From: Chlorobiota bacterium
GTDB lineage: Bacteria; Bacteroidota; Ignavibacteria; Kapaibacteriales; NICIL-2
Length of the DNA stretch: 28,450 nucleotides
Direction: 5' to 3'
NCBI GenBank assembly: GCA_003695605.1
Contig: RFIK01000108.1
Span: 1 to 28,450 of the forward strand
A program made the position numbers and the translations under genes. The notes under the pieces were generated by a model that saw nothing but the letters and a program-made list of their open reading frames with translations, was not told the DNA's origin and ran no database searches. This document shows, piece after piece, positions 14,091 to 22,454 of this stretch (within the stretch, counting starts at the first letter, position 1; each line of letters opens with the position of its first letter).

Positions 14091-17000
14091 TGCCCAGACG
14101 GACTGATATTGATACGGTGCTGATCATCGGCTCTGGACCGATTATCATCGGCCAAGCGTGCGAGTTTGACTACAGTGGTACGCAAGCATGCAAAGCGCTC
14201 CGCGCCGATGGTTTCCGGGTTGTCTTGGTCAATTCGAACCCTGCTACGATTATGACCGACCCCGAGCTCGCCGACGCGACATACATCGAACCACTGACAG
14301 CAGAGGTGCTCGAAGCGATCATCGCAAAGGAGCGGCCAGATGCGCTGCTCCCGACAATGGGCGGTCAGACTGGGCTCAACCTCGCCGTCGAGCTTGCTGA
14401 GCGTGGCACACTCGAACGCTACGGTGTCGAGCTGATCGGTTCTAACCTCCGCGCGATTCAGCTTGCCGAAGACCGAATGGAGTTTCTCCGTGTCGTTGAA
14501 CGCTGCGGGCTTGAGATGCCGAAAGGCGCGTTTGTCAACAGTGTGGACGACGGAATGGCGGCGATTGAGCACATAGGATTTCCTGCGATCGTACGCCCAT
14601 CCTTTACGCTCGGTGGAACAGGTGGCGGTGTTGCGTACAACCTCGAGGAATTCGCCGAAATACTCCGCAACGGATTGCTCGCTTCGCCGATCCACCGCGT
14701 CCTTGTCGAAGAGTCCGTCCTTGGATGGAAGGAGTACGAACTCGAGGTCATGCGCGACAGTGCTGATAACGTCGTCATCATTTGCTCGATCGAAAACTTC
14801 GACCCGATGGGGGTTCACACCGGAGATTCGATCACCGTGGCACCTGCGCAGACCCTCTCCGATCGCGAATACCAGCGAATGCGTGATGCCGCAATCAAAA
14901 TAATCCGCGAAGTCGGTGTGGATACTGGTGGTTCGAATATTCAGTTTGCCGTCAATCCCCGCGATGGCCGGATGGTCGTCATTGAGATGAATCCGCGTGT
15001 ATCGCGAAGCTCCGCGCTCGCATCGAAGGCAACAGGATTTCCAATTGCCAAGATCGCAGCAAAGCTTGCTGTGGGGTATCGGCTCGACGAAATCCAGAAC
15101 GACATCACGCGTCGGACGCCATCGTCATTCGAACCTGCGCTCGATTACGTTGTGGTGAAAATCCCGCGATGGGATTTCGAAAAATTCCGTGAAGCAGAGG
15201 ACCGTCTCGGCGTCCAGATGAAGTCTGTCGGTGAGGTGATGGCGATCGGTCGAACGTTCAAGGAGGCATTGCAAAAAGCAATTCGCTCTCTGGAGCAACG
15301 CCGCGGAGGATTCGGATTCGACTCGCCAGAGCGCTGCACCCTGCTCGAGCTCAGTGAAAGTGAACTGCAAGTGCTTCGGAGTAAGCTTGCTCGACGAAAC
15401 TCAAATTCACTCGACGATCTATTTGATGCACTTCGTGCACGTATGCCAATCGAGGAAATTCACGCTCTGACGGGCTACGATCCCTGGTTCGTTGACCAAT
15501 GCCAGCAAATAGTTGAAGCCGGTTTTGCGTGGATGCAGCATGTTGCTGGAAAGCCATCTGCTGAGTGGAATCCGACGATGCTGCGGCGAATGAAGCAGCT
15601 CGGCTTTTCCGATGCGCAACTTGCGGTGATGGGTTCGGTCTCAGAGCGCGCTGTGCGGCAGCAGCGGCAGAAGCTGGGCATCGTGCCGACGTACAAAACG
15701 ATTGACACCTGTGCTGCCGAATTCGAATCCGAGACACCCTATCACTACTCCACGTACGGTGAGGAAAACGAATCGGTACGGACGAATCGCCGGAAGGTCG
15801 TGATTCTTGGCAGCGGCCCAAATCGCATTGGGCAGGGAATCGAGTTCGACTATAGCTGCGTCCGAGCAGTGTGGGCAGCGCATAAGCTGGGCTGGGAGGC
15901 AATCATGGTCAATTGCAACCCTGAAACTGTTTCAACCGACTACGACACAGCCGACAAGCTGTACTTCGAACCGCTAACGTCGGAGCATGTGCTGGACGTC
16001 CTTCAGGTAGAGCAGCCTGATGGTGTAATCGTAACGCTTGGTGGGCAGACACCGCTCAAGCTTGCCAAGACCCTCGTTGCCGAAGGCATCACACTTCTTG
16101 GAACACCGTGGGAGGGAATTGACCTTGCTGAGGACCGCTTGCGGTTCGGGAGTTTACTTGAGCAACTCGGCATACCATGTCCCCAGTGGGGAACTGCTCG
16201 GAGTGAAGATGAAGCTGTCGAAATTGCCGAGCGCATTGGCTATCCTGTACTCGTGCGGCCCTCGTACGTTCTTGGAGGACGTGCGATGCAGATTTGTTAC
16301 CGCGAGGAAACTGTCCGACGCTACACGCGCGAGGCACTCGAACATTCGCCGGAGCATCCGGTGCTCATTGACCACTTCCTCGAACATGCATATGAGTTCG
16401 ACGTCGATTGCATTGCCGACGGCGAAGATGTCCTCATCTGCGGTATCATGCAGCATATTGAGGAAGCTGGTGTTCACTCAGGTGATTCTTCGTGTGTAAT
16501 TCCGCCGTACAACATCAGCCCAGCCATCGAGCAACGGATGATCCAATACACAGAGATGCTCGCGCGAGCACTCGGTGTTCGCGGCCTGCTCAACGTGCAG
16601 TATGCCCTTCAGGGAGAGACGCTCTATGTGCTCGAGGCAAACCCCCGCGCATCACGGACAGTGCCGTTTCTTGCGAAAGCGACCGGTGTTCCCATTGTGG
16701 AGGTGGCGACTGCTGTCATGCTCGGCAAAAGCCTTCAGGAGCAGGGGTATGGCAATGGGATACTACGCTCGTGGGGAATCGCAATCAAGGAGCCAGTGTT
16801 CCCGTTCACAAAATTCGCACGCGTCAATGTGTTCCCCGGGCCCGAGATGCGTTCGACCGGTGAGGTCATGGGACGCGATATAACGTTCGGGGCAGCGCTC
16901 CTAAAGGCACACCTTGCGACAGGGAGCCGTGTTCCAATGCAGGGAAGGGTGTTTCTCTCTTTGCGTCCAGAGGACAAGTGTGAGCGTGCACTCATGATTG

Positions 17001-17395
17001 CTCGTGGCTACCGTGAACTTGGCTTCGAGATTATTGCTACCAGTGGAACTGCTGCATTCCTTCGTGCGCATGGTATCGAAGCTGAAACCATCCTAAAGCA
17101 CTATGAAGGTAGACCAAGCATCATTGACCACATCAAAAACGGCCACGTCCACATTCTCATCAACACGCCGCTTGGTGAGCGTGCCCGGCACGATGAGTTC
17201 ATCATGGGCATGACGGCATTGCAGCACAAAATCCCGTTTTTCACGACACTTGCGGCTGCTGAGGCCTCGCTCGAAGCAATCAAAGCGTTGCGTGCTGGCA
17301 GTCTTAGCGTCTATGCATTGCAGGAAGGATCTCGTGATGGTTCGAGCCAATACACTCCGTCACGCGCTTCGGCACGTCGAGCAACAGCTCACTGA
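14090..17395 (+). CDS. carB: Carbamoyl-phosphate synthase large subunit
   Basis: The 1101-residue chain makes carbamoyl phosphate from bicarbonate, ammonia (from CarA) and two ATP, for pyrimidines and arginine. Two homologous ATP-grasp halves are visible: SGPIIIGQACEFDYSGTQAC (14-33) with FTLGGTGGGVAYN, and SGPNRIGQGIEFDYSC (about 573-588) with YVLGGRAMQI. Between them is the oligomerisation domain (about 400-555). The end is the MGS-like allosteric domain from about 950 (IIATSGTAAFLRAHGIEAE, EGRPSIIDHIKNG). The family normally ends around the SVYALQE block (1073-1079); here 22 low-complexity residues follow and overlap prmC by 59 bases. carA is not in the window. Confidence 0.97.
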   Translation: MPRRTDIDTVLIIGSGPIIIGQACEFDYSGTQACKALRADGFRVVLVNSNPATIMTDPELADATYIEPLTAEVLEAIIAKERPDALLPTMGGQTGLNLAVELAERGTLERYGVELIGSNLRAIQLAEDRMEFLRVVERCGLEMPKGAFVNSVDDGMAAIEHIGFPAIVRPSFTLGGTGGGVAYNLEEFAEILRNGLLASPIHRVLVEESVLGWKEYELEVMRDSADNVVIICSIENFDPMGVHTGDSITVAPAQTLSDREYQRMRDAAIKIIREVGVDTGGSNIQFAVNPRDGRMVVIEMNPRVSRSSALASKATGFPIAKIAAKLAVGYRLDEIQNDITRRTPSSFEPALDYVVVKIPRWDFEKFREAEDRLGVQMKSVGEVMAIGRTFKEALQKAIRSLEQRRGGFGFDSPERCTLLELSESELQVLRSKLARRNSNSLDDLFDALRARMPIEEIHALTGYDPWFVDQCQQIVEAGFAWMQHVAGKPSAEWNPTMLRRMKQLGFSDAQLAVMGSVSERAVRQQRQKLGIVPTYKTIDTCAAEFESETPYHYSTYGEENESVRTNRRKVVILGSGPNRIGQGIEFDYSCVRAVWAAHKLGWEAIMVNCNPETVSTDYDTADKLYFEPLTSEHVLDVLQVEQPDGVIVTLGGQTPLKLAKTLVAEGITLLGTPWEGIDLAEDRLRFGSLLEQLGIPCPQWGTARSEDEAVEIAERIGYPVLVRPSYVLGGRAMQICYREETVRRYTREALEHSPEHPVLIDHFLEHAYEFDVDCIADGEDVLICGIMQHIEEAGVHSGDSSCVIPPYNISPAIEQRMIQYTEMLARALGVRGLLNVQYALQGETLYVLEANPRASRTVPFLAKATGVPIVEVATAVMLGKSLQEQGYGNGILRSWGIAIKEPVFPFTKFARVNVFPGPEMRSTGEVMGRDITFGAALLKAHLATGSRVPMQGRVFLSLRPEDKCERALMIARGYRELGFEIIATSGTAAFLRAHGIEAETILKHYEGRPSIIDHIKNGHVHILINTPLGERARHDEFIMGMTALQHKIPFFTTLAAAEASLEAIKALRAGSLSVYALQEGSRDGSSQYTPSRASARRATAH

Positions 17396-18245
17396 GGCAG
17401 GTATTGAAGAAGCTCGCCGGGAAGCTGAACTGCTCGTCTGCAATGTAGCGCAGTGCAGCGTGCTTGCTGTGCTGCTGGAGCCAGAGCGAGAGCTTTCGGC
17501 GGCCATGCAGCATCAGCTCAGCCGGCTTGTCCACGTTCGGATCACCGAACGGGTGCCGTTGCAGTACTTGCTCGGTTGGGTGGAGTTCTATGGGCTTCGG
17601 CTTCGCATCACGCCGGCGGTGTTGATCCCTCGGCCAGAAACGGAGTTCTTGATCGCTCGACTGGTCGCAGCAATGCGGGCGTCTATGTGGCAGCCACATC
17701 GCATTCTTGATATTGGCACCGGCTCAGGATGCATTGCATTAGCACTTGCAAAGGAGTTTCCCGGCAGTCGTGTCATCGGTTGGGATCGCGATGAAGCAGC
17801 GCTGAGCTTAGCTGAAGAGAACGCACAGCGACTGGGAATACGGAATGTTTCGTTTGAGCATGTAGACGTAATGCAGGTAGCCGTTCTCGATGGGTACTAT
17901 TCGCTGGTTGTCTCTAATCCGCCGTACATCCCACGCCGTGATGTGCCGACATTGCCACCTGAGCTCCATCATGAGCCACTTCACGCGTTGACTGATGGAG
18001 CCGATGGACTGACGTTCTATCGTCACTACAGCAACCATACACAGACATTGCTCGATCCACGTGGCATCATCGCACTCGAATGCAACGATGGGCAGGCAAC
18101 ATCTATCGCAGCACTGTTTGATGATATGGAGGTTGCACTCGGCACTGACCACCGAGGAATAGATCGATACGTCCTTGCAGCATGGGACCGTGACCATCCA
18201 GTGTTACGGAATTTTTCTTTGCAGGAAGTACGTGCGGCATCGTAG
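17337..18245 (+). CDS. prmC: Peptide chain release factor N5-glutamine methyltransferase
   Basis: The 302-residue SAM-dependent enzyme methylates the Gln of the GGQ motif of release factors RF1 and RF2. The N-terminal helical domain (1-85) ends with PLQYLLGWVEFYGLRLRI, which is typical for PrmC, then LIPRPETEFLIARL. The Rossmann domain has the SAM loop ILDIGTGSGCIALALAKEFP near 121-140 and the catalytic NPPYIPRRDV near 194-203. Start ATG 17337 has AGGAAGG eight bases upstream and forms TGATG with an out-of-frame TGA. It lies inside the carB 3' end. The C-terminus is normal. In many genomes prmC follows prfA, which is not the case here. Confidence 0.93.
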   Translation: MVRANTLRHALRHVEQQLTEAGIEEARREAELLVCNVAQCSVLAVLLEPERELSAAMQHQLSRLVHVRITERVPLQYLLGWVEFYGLRLRITPAVLIPRPETEFLIARLVAAMRASMWQPHRILDIGTGSGCIALALAKEFPGSRVIGWDRDEAALSLAEENAQRLGIRNVSFEHVDVMQVAVLDGYYSLVVSNPPYIPRRDVPTLPPELHHEPLHALTDGADGLTFYRHYSNHTQTLLDPRGIIALECNDGQATSIAALFDDMEVALGTDHRGIDRYVLAAWDRDHPVLRNFSLQEVRAAS

Positions 18246-18271
18246 TTTTGACGCCGATTTTGAACAACAGC

Positions 18272-18646
18272 ATGAGCGGTATGCTTTCACCGAGCATTCG
18301 CCGTGAGCAACAAGGCGATTTGGAGATTGTAACGCTCCGTGGGCAGTTTGTCGGTGGTAAAGAGACCGATGAACTCCGCGCGACACTCAACGAAGCACTC
18401 CACGAGCAGCGACGAACAATCCTAGTGGACTTATCGAACGTCACCTACTTGAACTCGACTGCTCTCGGAGTTCTGATTGCAGCACATTCGAGCATCACCA
18501 AACGAGGTGGTAAGATTGCACTCTGCGGCTTGAGTGAATCGCTCGAAAACATCTTTGTCATCACAAAGCTGTCGATGGTCTTCGACATTTACCGTGATCG
18601 CGACGCAGCCATCCATGCATTGTCATCATCATCCACCAATTTGTGA
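18272..18646 (+). CDS. STAS-domain anti-sigma factor antagonist (SpoIIAA/RsbV-like)
   Basis: The 124-residue protein is a single STAS domain. Such proteins bind an anti-sigma kinase and are switched off by Ser phosphorylation. The strand-loop LNSTALGVLIAAHSSITKRG (about 61-80) is the conserved site; the family usually has D-S-S/T-G, here N-S-T-A, with the phosphorylatable Ser kept. GKIALCGLSESLENIFVI and KLSMVFDIYRDRDAAI complete the fold. No RsbW-type kinase or PP2C phosphatase is near. Starts at TTG 18248, ATG 18272 or ATG 18281 are possible. It ends 6 bases before exbB, so it heads or joins the Ton operon. Confidence 0.85.
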   Translation: MSGMLSPSIRREQQGDLEIVTLRGQFVGGKETDELRATLNEALHEQRRTILVDLSNVTYLNSTALGVLIAAHSSITKRGGKIALCGLSESLENIFVITKLSMVFDIYRDRDAAIHALSSSSTNL

Positions 18647-18652
18647 CGCGTT

Positions 18653-19435
18653 ATGAAGAACATCTTCAATGCAGTGGTTATCACACTTGCGCTGATTGTT
18701 GCATACAGCGTGTACTTCTTTGTGCTTGGTGCGCCAGGCAACTTTAAAGGCGGCGACATTACGCAGCCGGTCAATACTCTCGGGATGATCTACACCGGTG
18801 GGCCACTGGTGGGGCTGCTGCTTGCCTGTTTGCTCTTGGCAATTACATTCTCGATCGAGCGTATGCTTTCGATCAACAAGGCGCGGGGGACAGGCGATGT
18901 AGCTCTCTTTATCAAGCGCTGCATCGAGCTAATCGGCGAAGGCAAGATTGATGAGGCAATTGCCGAGTGTGACAAACAGCGTGGTTCGGTAGCCAACATC
19001 TTGCGCGCTGGACTGGAGCGCTTCAAGCAAGTGGAAAATGATCCCGAATACGATGCGGAAAAGAAACTCAGCGAGGTGCAACGCGCCATTGACGAAGCGA
19101 CAAATCTGGAAATTCCGCTCCTCGAAAAGAATCTGGTCATCCTCTCCACTCTGGCATCGATCTCGACGATGATCGGCCTGCTGGGAACTACGGTTGGGAT
19201 GATTCGTGCGTTCCGTGCGCTCGGTGAATCTGGCGGGACAGTCTCGGCGCAGCAGCTTTCAATTGGGATTTCAGAAGCGCTCTATAACACCGCTGGTGGC
19301 TTAGCGGCAGCAATTATCTCGATCGTTGCGTTCAACTTCTTCACCACGCGAGTGGATAACTTCGTGTACATGATAGACGAAGCGATCCTCTCGATGATGG
19401 AACTGCTCACCGTCCGCGTCAAAGAAGTCGCCTAA
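18653..19435 (+). CDS. exbB: MotA/TolQ/ExbB proton-channel family protein
   Basis: The 260-residue inner-membrane protein is the ExbB scaffold of a Ton-type motor, forming the pentamer around ExbD that couples proton flow to TonB. It has an extra N-terminal hydrophobic segment (about 5-25), TM at 48-68 ending in ITFSIERML, a cytoplasmic domain (70-158) and the two channel helices: ILSTLASISTMIGLLGTTVG (163-182) and the helix around EALYNTAGGLAAAIISIVAF (208-227). The GLLGTTVGMIRAF motif marks the family. TolQ or a gliding-motor type is possible, but two exbD and tonB directly downstream favour the Ton system. Confidence 0.93.
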   Translation: MKNIFNAVVITLALIVAYSVYFFVLGAPGNFKGGDITQPVNTLGMIYTGGPLVGLLLACLLLAITFSIERMLSINKARGTGDVALFIKRCIELIGEGKIDEAIAECDKQRGSVANILRAGLERFKQVENDPEYDAEKKLSEVQRAIDEATNLEIPLLEKNLVILSTLASISTMIGLLGTTVGMIRAFRALGESGGTVSAQQLSIGISEALYNTAGGLAAAIISIVAFNFFTTRVDNFVYMIDEAILSMMELLTVRVKEVA

Positions 19436-19450
19436 TCGGGCTTATCATCC

Positions 19451-19954
19451 ATGCCGAAGATCAAGAAAAAACGGCTCGGCTTTGTCATTGACATGACGCC
19501 AATGGTGGACGTGACATTTCTCCTCCTGACGTTTTTCATGTTCACCGCAAAGTTCAAAACTGAAGCAGAAGCCGAGCAAAAGTTCGTCATCAAACGTCCT
19601 TATGCCTCGGCTGATACATCGAAGCTGCCCGATAAAGACATTGCGATCATCAAGGTCGGTATTGACACCCTCACCGGTGATACAAGCTACTACTACACGA
19701 TCGTCAACGAGCTTCAGCGACGGCAGGTCTACGACAATCTCAATTTCACGCCCGACCAGCGCAAACCGCAGCTGAAGGTCAGTCTGGACTTGCTCGATCA
19801 ATTGATCATGCAGACACGGATTACCGGACCCCGAACCCGGTTTGCAATTGACGGTGACCGTCGGATACGCTATAAGTGGATCGAGGACGCAATTGACGTC
19901 CTCCGCAAGAATAACGCGACAGCGTTCAACTTTGTCACAGAGAAACGCCAGTAA
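19451..19954 (+). CDS. exbD: ExbD-family biopolymer transport protein, first copy
   Basis: This 167-residue protein has a basic cytoplasmic start (MPKIKKKRLGF), one membrane helix VDVTFLLLTFFMFTAKF, and a periplasmic domain. Asp20 at the head of the helix is the conserved proton-carrying residue of ExbD/TolR. The periplasmic part differs strongly from the second copy and has an inserted stretch with TLTGDTSYYYTIVNEL. Its end, RIRYKWIEDAIDVLRKNNAT, is a usual ExbD pattern. The two exbD copies probably fill the pentamer together or work with different TonB partners. Confidence 0.92.
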   Translation: MPKIKKKRLGFVIDMTPMVDVTFLLLTFFMFTAKFKTEAEAEQKFVIKRPYASADTSKLPDKDIAIIKVGIDTLTGDTSYYYTIVNELQRRQVYDNLNFTPDQRKPQLKVSLDLLDQLIMQTRITGPRTRFAIDGDRRIRYKWIEDAIDVLRKNNATAFNFVTEKRQ

Positions 19955-19981
19955 GATGTTGTATAATTCGAATCATTCGCT

Positions 19982-20533
19982 ATGGCTGGTGGCGGTGGCG
20001 GTTTAGAACTGCCCGAACGGCAGCGACGCGGGAAAAAGCATAGCAAGCGTACGAAGAAAAAACGCCTTGGCTTCCGGATAGACATGACCCCGATGGTGGA
20101 CATCGTCTTCCTGCTGTTGACGTTTTTCATGTACACGACGACGATGGTTACCCCGCAGGTCATGGAAATCAGCGTCCCCAAGGAGGTCGAGGAAAATGTT
20201 GAAGTCAACCAAGCGAACCTTTTCACGCTCTATGTACGCGGAGATGGCAAGCTCTTTTTCAGCATGGGCACAGATGAGCCGCAACCACTTGCACTGAGCG
20301 ATTTGCGCTCGAAGGCGGTCGAGCTAAACCTCCTGCGGAAAAACAAGCTCATCACCGCGTTCAAGCCATCGCCAGATGCGCCGTATGGCGTCGTCGTGCA
20401 AGTGCTCGACATCCTCAATCAAGCCGAAGCTGAGATCATTCGCCAACTCCAGGCCGAAGGTGTCAAACGCGAACGGAAGTTTGCGTTCGTCAAGCTCAGC
20501 CCAGAAGAAGTTGAAAAACTCAAAGGGCTCTAA
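19982..20533 (+). CDS. exbD: ExbD-family biopolymer transport protein, second copy
   Basis: The 183 residues start with a Gly-rich and very basic stretch (about 1-29), then GFRIDMTPMVDIVFLLLTFF with Asp40 as the conserved membrane Asp. The membrane segment is nearly the same as in the first copy, while the periplasmic domain is unlike it (EISVPKEVEENVEVNQANLF, FAFVKLSPEEVEKLKGL). The codons of the shared segment differ at many synonymous sites, so the duplication is old and the protein sequence is held by selection. tonB starts 2 bases after the stop. Confidence 0.92.
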   Translation: MAGGGGGLELPERQRRGKKHSKRTKKKRLGFRIDMTPMVDIVFLLLTFFMYTTTMVTPQVMEISVPKEVEENVEVNQANLFTLYVRGDGKLFFSMGTDEPQPLALSDLRSKAVELNLLRKNKLITAFKPSPDAPYGVVVQVLDILNQAEAEIIRQLQAEGVKRERKFAFVKLSPEEVEKLKGL

Positions 20534-20535
20534 CG

Positions 20536-21315
20536 ATGGATACACTCACTGCCATACCACCGCACCATGCCTACGGTGCCTTCGAGCTCAAAGAGTGGAT
20601 ACGTCGTTATACGTATCGGGCCTTTCTCATTGCCGTTGGGTTGCTGGCGTTGCTATTTATTGGCTTTTTCGTTTACAACTATTTTCACCAGCGGGCGCTG
20701 GCGCTCAGGCCTAAGATTCCCGTCGTTCGGATCAAACTCTCCGACCTACCACCGCCGCCTGCAAACCAAAGCGAGGTTGCGCCACCGCCTCCACCAACGA
20801 GCGTTGCAATTGCTGGTGGACCGCCGACAGTTGCAGGGAATCCTGTACCCGTTCCTGAGACACTCCTTTCGCCCGATGCGAAAGATTTTGCAAATGTCGA
20901 GGACGTCGCGCGCGCGACCTCAAAAGGCGGGGAAGGGATCGATATGGGCGGATTCGGCATTGGGGAAGGGACAGTGATCGCTCCTGATACACGCGTCCAA
21001 AAGGAACAAGAGCCCGACCCCGATGAATTTGTTTTTGTCGAGAAAGAGCCGACTTTTGACTACGCAGATTTGCAGCGTCGCGTCCAGTATCCCGAAATTG
21101 CTCGTCGTGCTGGAATCGAAGGGAAGGTCATTGTAAAAGTCCTTGTCGGCAAGGATGGTAAGCCCAAGCGCGCATTCGTTGCCGATTCGCCAAGCGAAAT
21201 GCTCAACGATGCTGCGCTGAAAGCAGTTCTGGCGACTACGTTCACTCCCGCAATTCAAAACGGCAACCCGATAGATGTCTGGGTAACGATCCCGATCATC
21301 TTCAAGATCAAGTAA
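20536..21315 (+). CDS. tonB: TonB energy-transducing protein
   Basis: The 259-residue protein spans the inner membrane once and the periplasm. The membrane helix is at about 30-50 (FLIAVGLLALLFIGFFVYNY). Pro-rich stretches (LPPPPANQ, APPPPPTS at 71-89) form the extended arm. The C-terminal TonB domain from about 180 has YPEIARRAGIEGKVIVKVLV, the family hallmark, and ends in WVTIPIIFKIK. It would contact the TonB box of outer-membrane receptors. Several aromatic and acidic residues (FVFVEKEPTFDY) before the domain are seen in FCB TonB proteins. No TonB-dependent receptor is in the window. Confidence 0.94.
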   Translation: MDTLTAIPPHHAYGAFELKEWIRRYTYRAFLIAVGLLALLFIGFFVYNYFHQRALALRPKIPVVRIKLSDLPPPPANQSEVAPPPPPTSVAIAGGPPTVAGNPVPVPETLLSPDAKDFANVEDVARATSKGGEGIDMGGFGIGEGTVIAPDTRVQKEQEPDPDEFVFVEKEPTFDYADLQRRVQYPEIARRAGIEGKVIVKVLVGKDGKPKRAFVADSPSEMLNDAALKAVLATTFTPAIQNGNPIDVWVTIPIIFKIK

Positions 21316-21336
21316 TCACCATCGGTATGCAGCTCC

Positions 21337-21570
21337 TTGTCAACGCAGCGCCGTACTGTAACGCGATGGACGCCGATGCTAATTACAGCAGCAGTTGCGC
21401 GGGGGCTTATTGTTGCGATCGGTATTGCATTTGTACTGGCTGCACCGAGCGAAACAATGCGGCTGTTTGGTGTGATCGCACTTTTGTTTGGGGGGTATCG
21501 ATTGTACGTGCTGTTCCGGCTTTCTGCATCAGCACCTACAAACGGCGAGCGCGATGACGGCGTGGAGTAG
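21337..21570 (+). CDS. Small hydrophobic membrane protein in the ton operon
   Basis: The 77 residues start at TTG 21337 and contain two membrane helices: TPMLITAAVARGLIVAIGIA and about RLFGVIALLFGGYRLYVLF. The end (SAPTNGERDDGVE) is polar. ATG 21376 is an alternative start that keeps both helices. I know no function; the position between tonB and the PstS-like gene suggests a small part of the Ton complex. It overlaps the next gene by 17 bases, which supports it being translated. Being short and without a family match, it is less certain than its neighbours. Confidence 0.55.
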   Translation: MSTQRRTVTRWTPMLITAAVARGLIVAIGIAFVLAAPSETMRLFGVIALLFGGYRLYVLFRLSASAPTNGERDDGVE

Positions 21571-22444
21571 TCTGCTGCTAATCGTGCTCCTCATTATTGC
21601 TCCAGGATGCAATCAGGAGCAGCCGCAAGGCGAAACTCTCTTTCGAGGTGAAGCATCAATTGCATGTGACCGTGAGGTAGCTCGACTCATTGTACCGCAG
21701 CTTGATTCGTTTGTCCTCCACCATGAAGGAGCGCATGTCAAGCTTGAGATAACCACTGCACTGGAAGCGATGCAGCAATTGCTGTCTGGACGTGTACGCG
21801 CAGCAATTGTAGCACGCGATTACTTGCCACAGGAGGATTCGCTGCTGCGAGCCTACTCGATCGAACCGCACAAGCGCTTCCTCATTGCTACAGATGCGGT
21901 AGTCTTCGTCACTGCAGCGAGATCTGGACTAGATACCGTAAGCGACGAAATCATCCGCCGCACACTCAGTGGCGAGCGCACTTGGCTTGCAAAATATCGC
22001 TGGGCGTTACCGAATCCCAGTTCCTCGCTTGCTGCGCATCTTCGTACGATTGCTGGTGGCGCGATGCGCTTAGCTGCATTCTCTGTCCCTAGTGGGGATA
22101 GTGCGTTAGCTGCAGTACGACAAGGGAAGACGGATATTGGCGTTGCGCTTCTTTCCCAGTTTCTACAAGACAAAGAGGCGAATCCCTCGCTTCATGCGGT
22201 GCGTCTTGTGATTCGCGATACGGCAACGGGGGATCGGATTGCCGTTGCACCGCATGCAGCGACAATCGTCAAGAAAACCTATCCGTATCGTGTTCCCATC
22301 TACGGCTACTTGCTCGAGACAGCACGGAACTTCCCATTCGGTGTGATCGCTTCGATTGCACAGGAGCCGCGTCCACAGCGAGCGATGCTCAACGCTGGCA
22401 TTGTGCCCGGCTATGCGAAGATCCAGCTTGTTGAACCCGACTAA
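21554..22444 (+). CDS. PstS-like periplasmic substrate-binding lipoprotein
   Basis: The 296 residues begin with a hydrophobic signal ending in IIAPG-Cys, a plausible lipobox. The rest fits the type 2 periplasmic-binding fold near phosphate-binding PstS proteins: GEASIACDREVARLIVPQLD, ALEAMQQLLSGRVRAAIVAR (near 68-87), and AVVFVTAARSGLDTVSDEII. The C-terminal part has YRVPIYGYLLETARNFPFG, typical of the PstS group. No pstCAB genes are beside it, and this family follows tonB in many Bacteroidota, so its job there may be ligand capture or signalling rather than ABC import. ATG 21554 is chosen because the signal peptide begins there. Confidence 0.8.
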   Translation: MTAWSSLLLIVLLIIAPGCNQEQPQGETLFRGEASIACDREVARLIVPQLDSFVLHHEGAHVKLEITTALEAMQQLLSGRVRAAIVARDYLPQEDSLLRAYSIEPHKRFLIATDAVVFVTAARSGLDTVSDEIIRRTLSGERTWLAKYRWALPNPSSSLAAHLRTIAGGAMRLAAFSVPSGDSALAAVRQGKTDIGVALLSQFLQDKEANPSLHAVRLVIRDTATGDRIAVAPHAATIVKKTYPYRVPIYGYLLETARNFPFGVIASIAQEPRPQRAMLNAGIVPGYAKIQLVEPD

Positions 22445-22454
22445 TCGCAGTACC

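Noticed and set aside
13928..14818. Minus-strand open frame of 296 codons over pyrB and carB
   Set aside because: No family pattern and it crosses the pyrB/carB junction.
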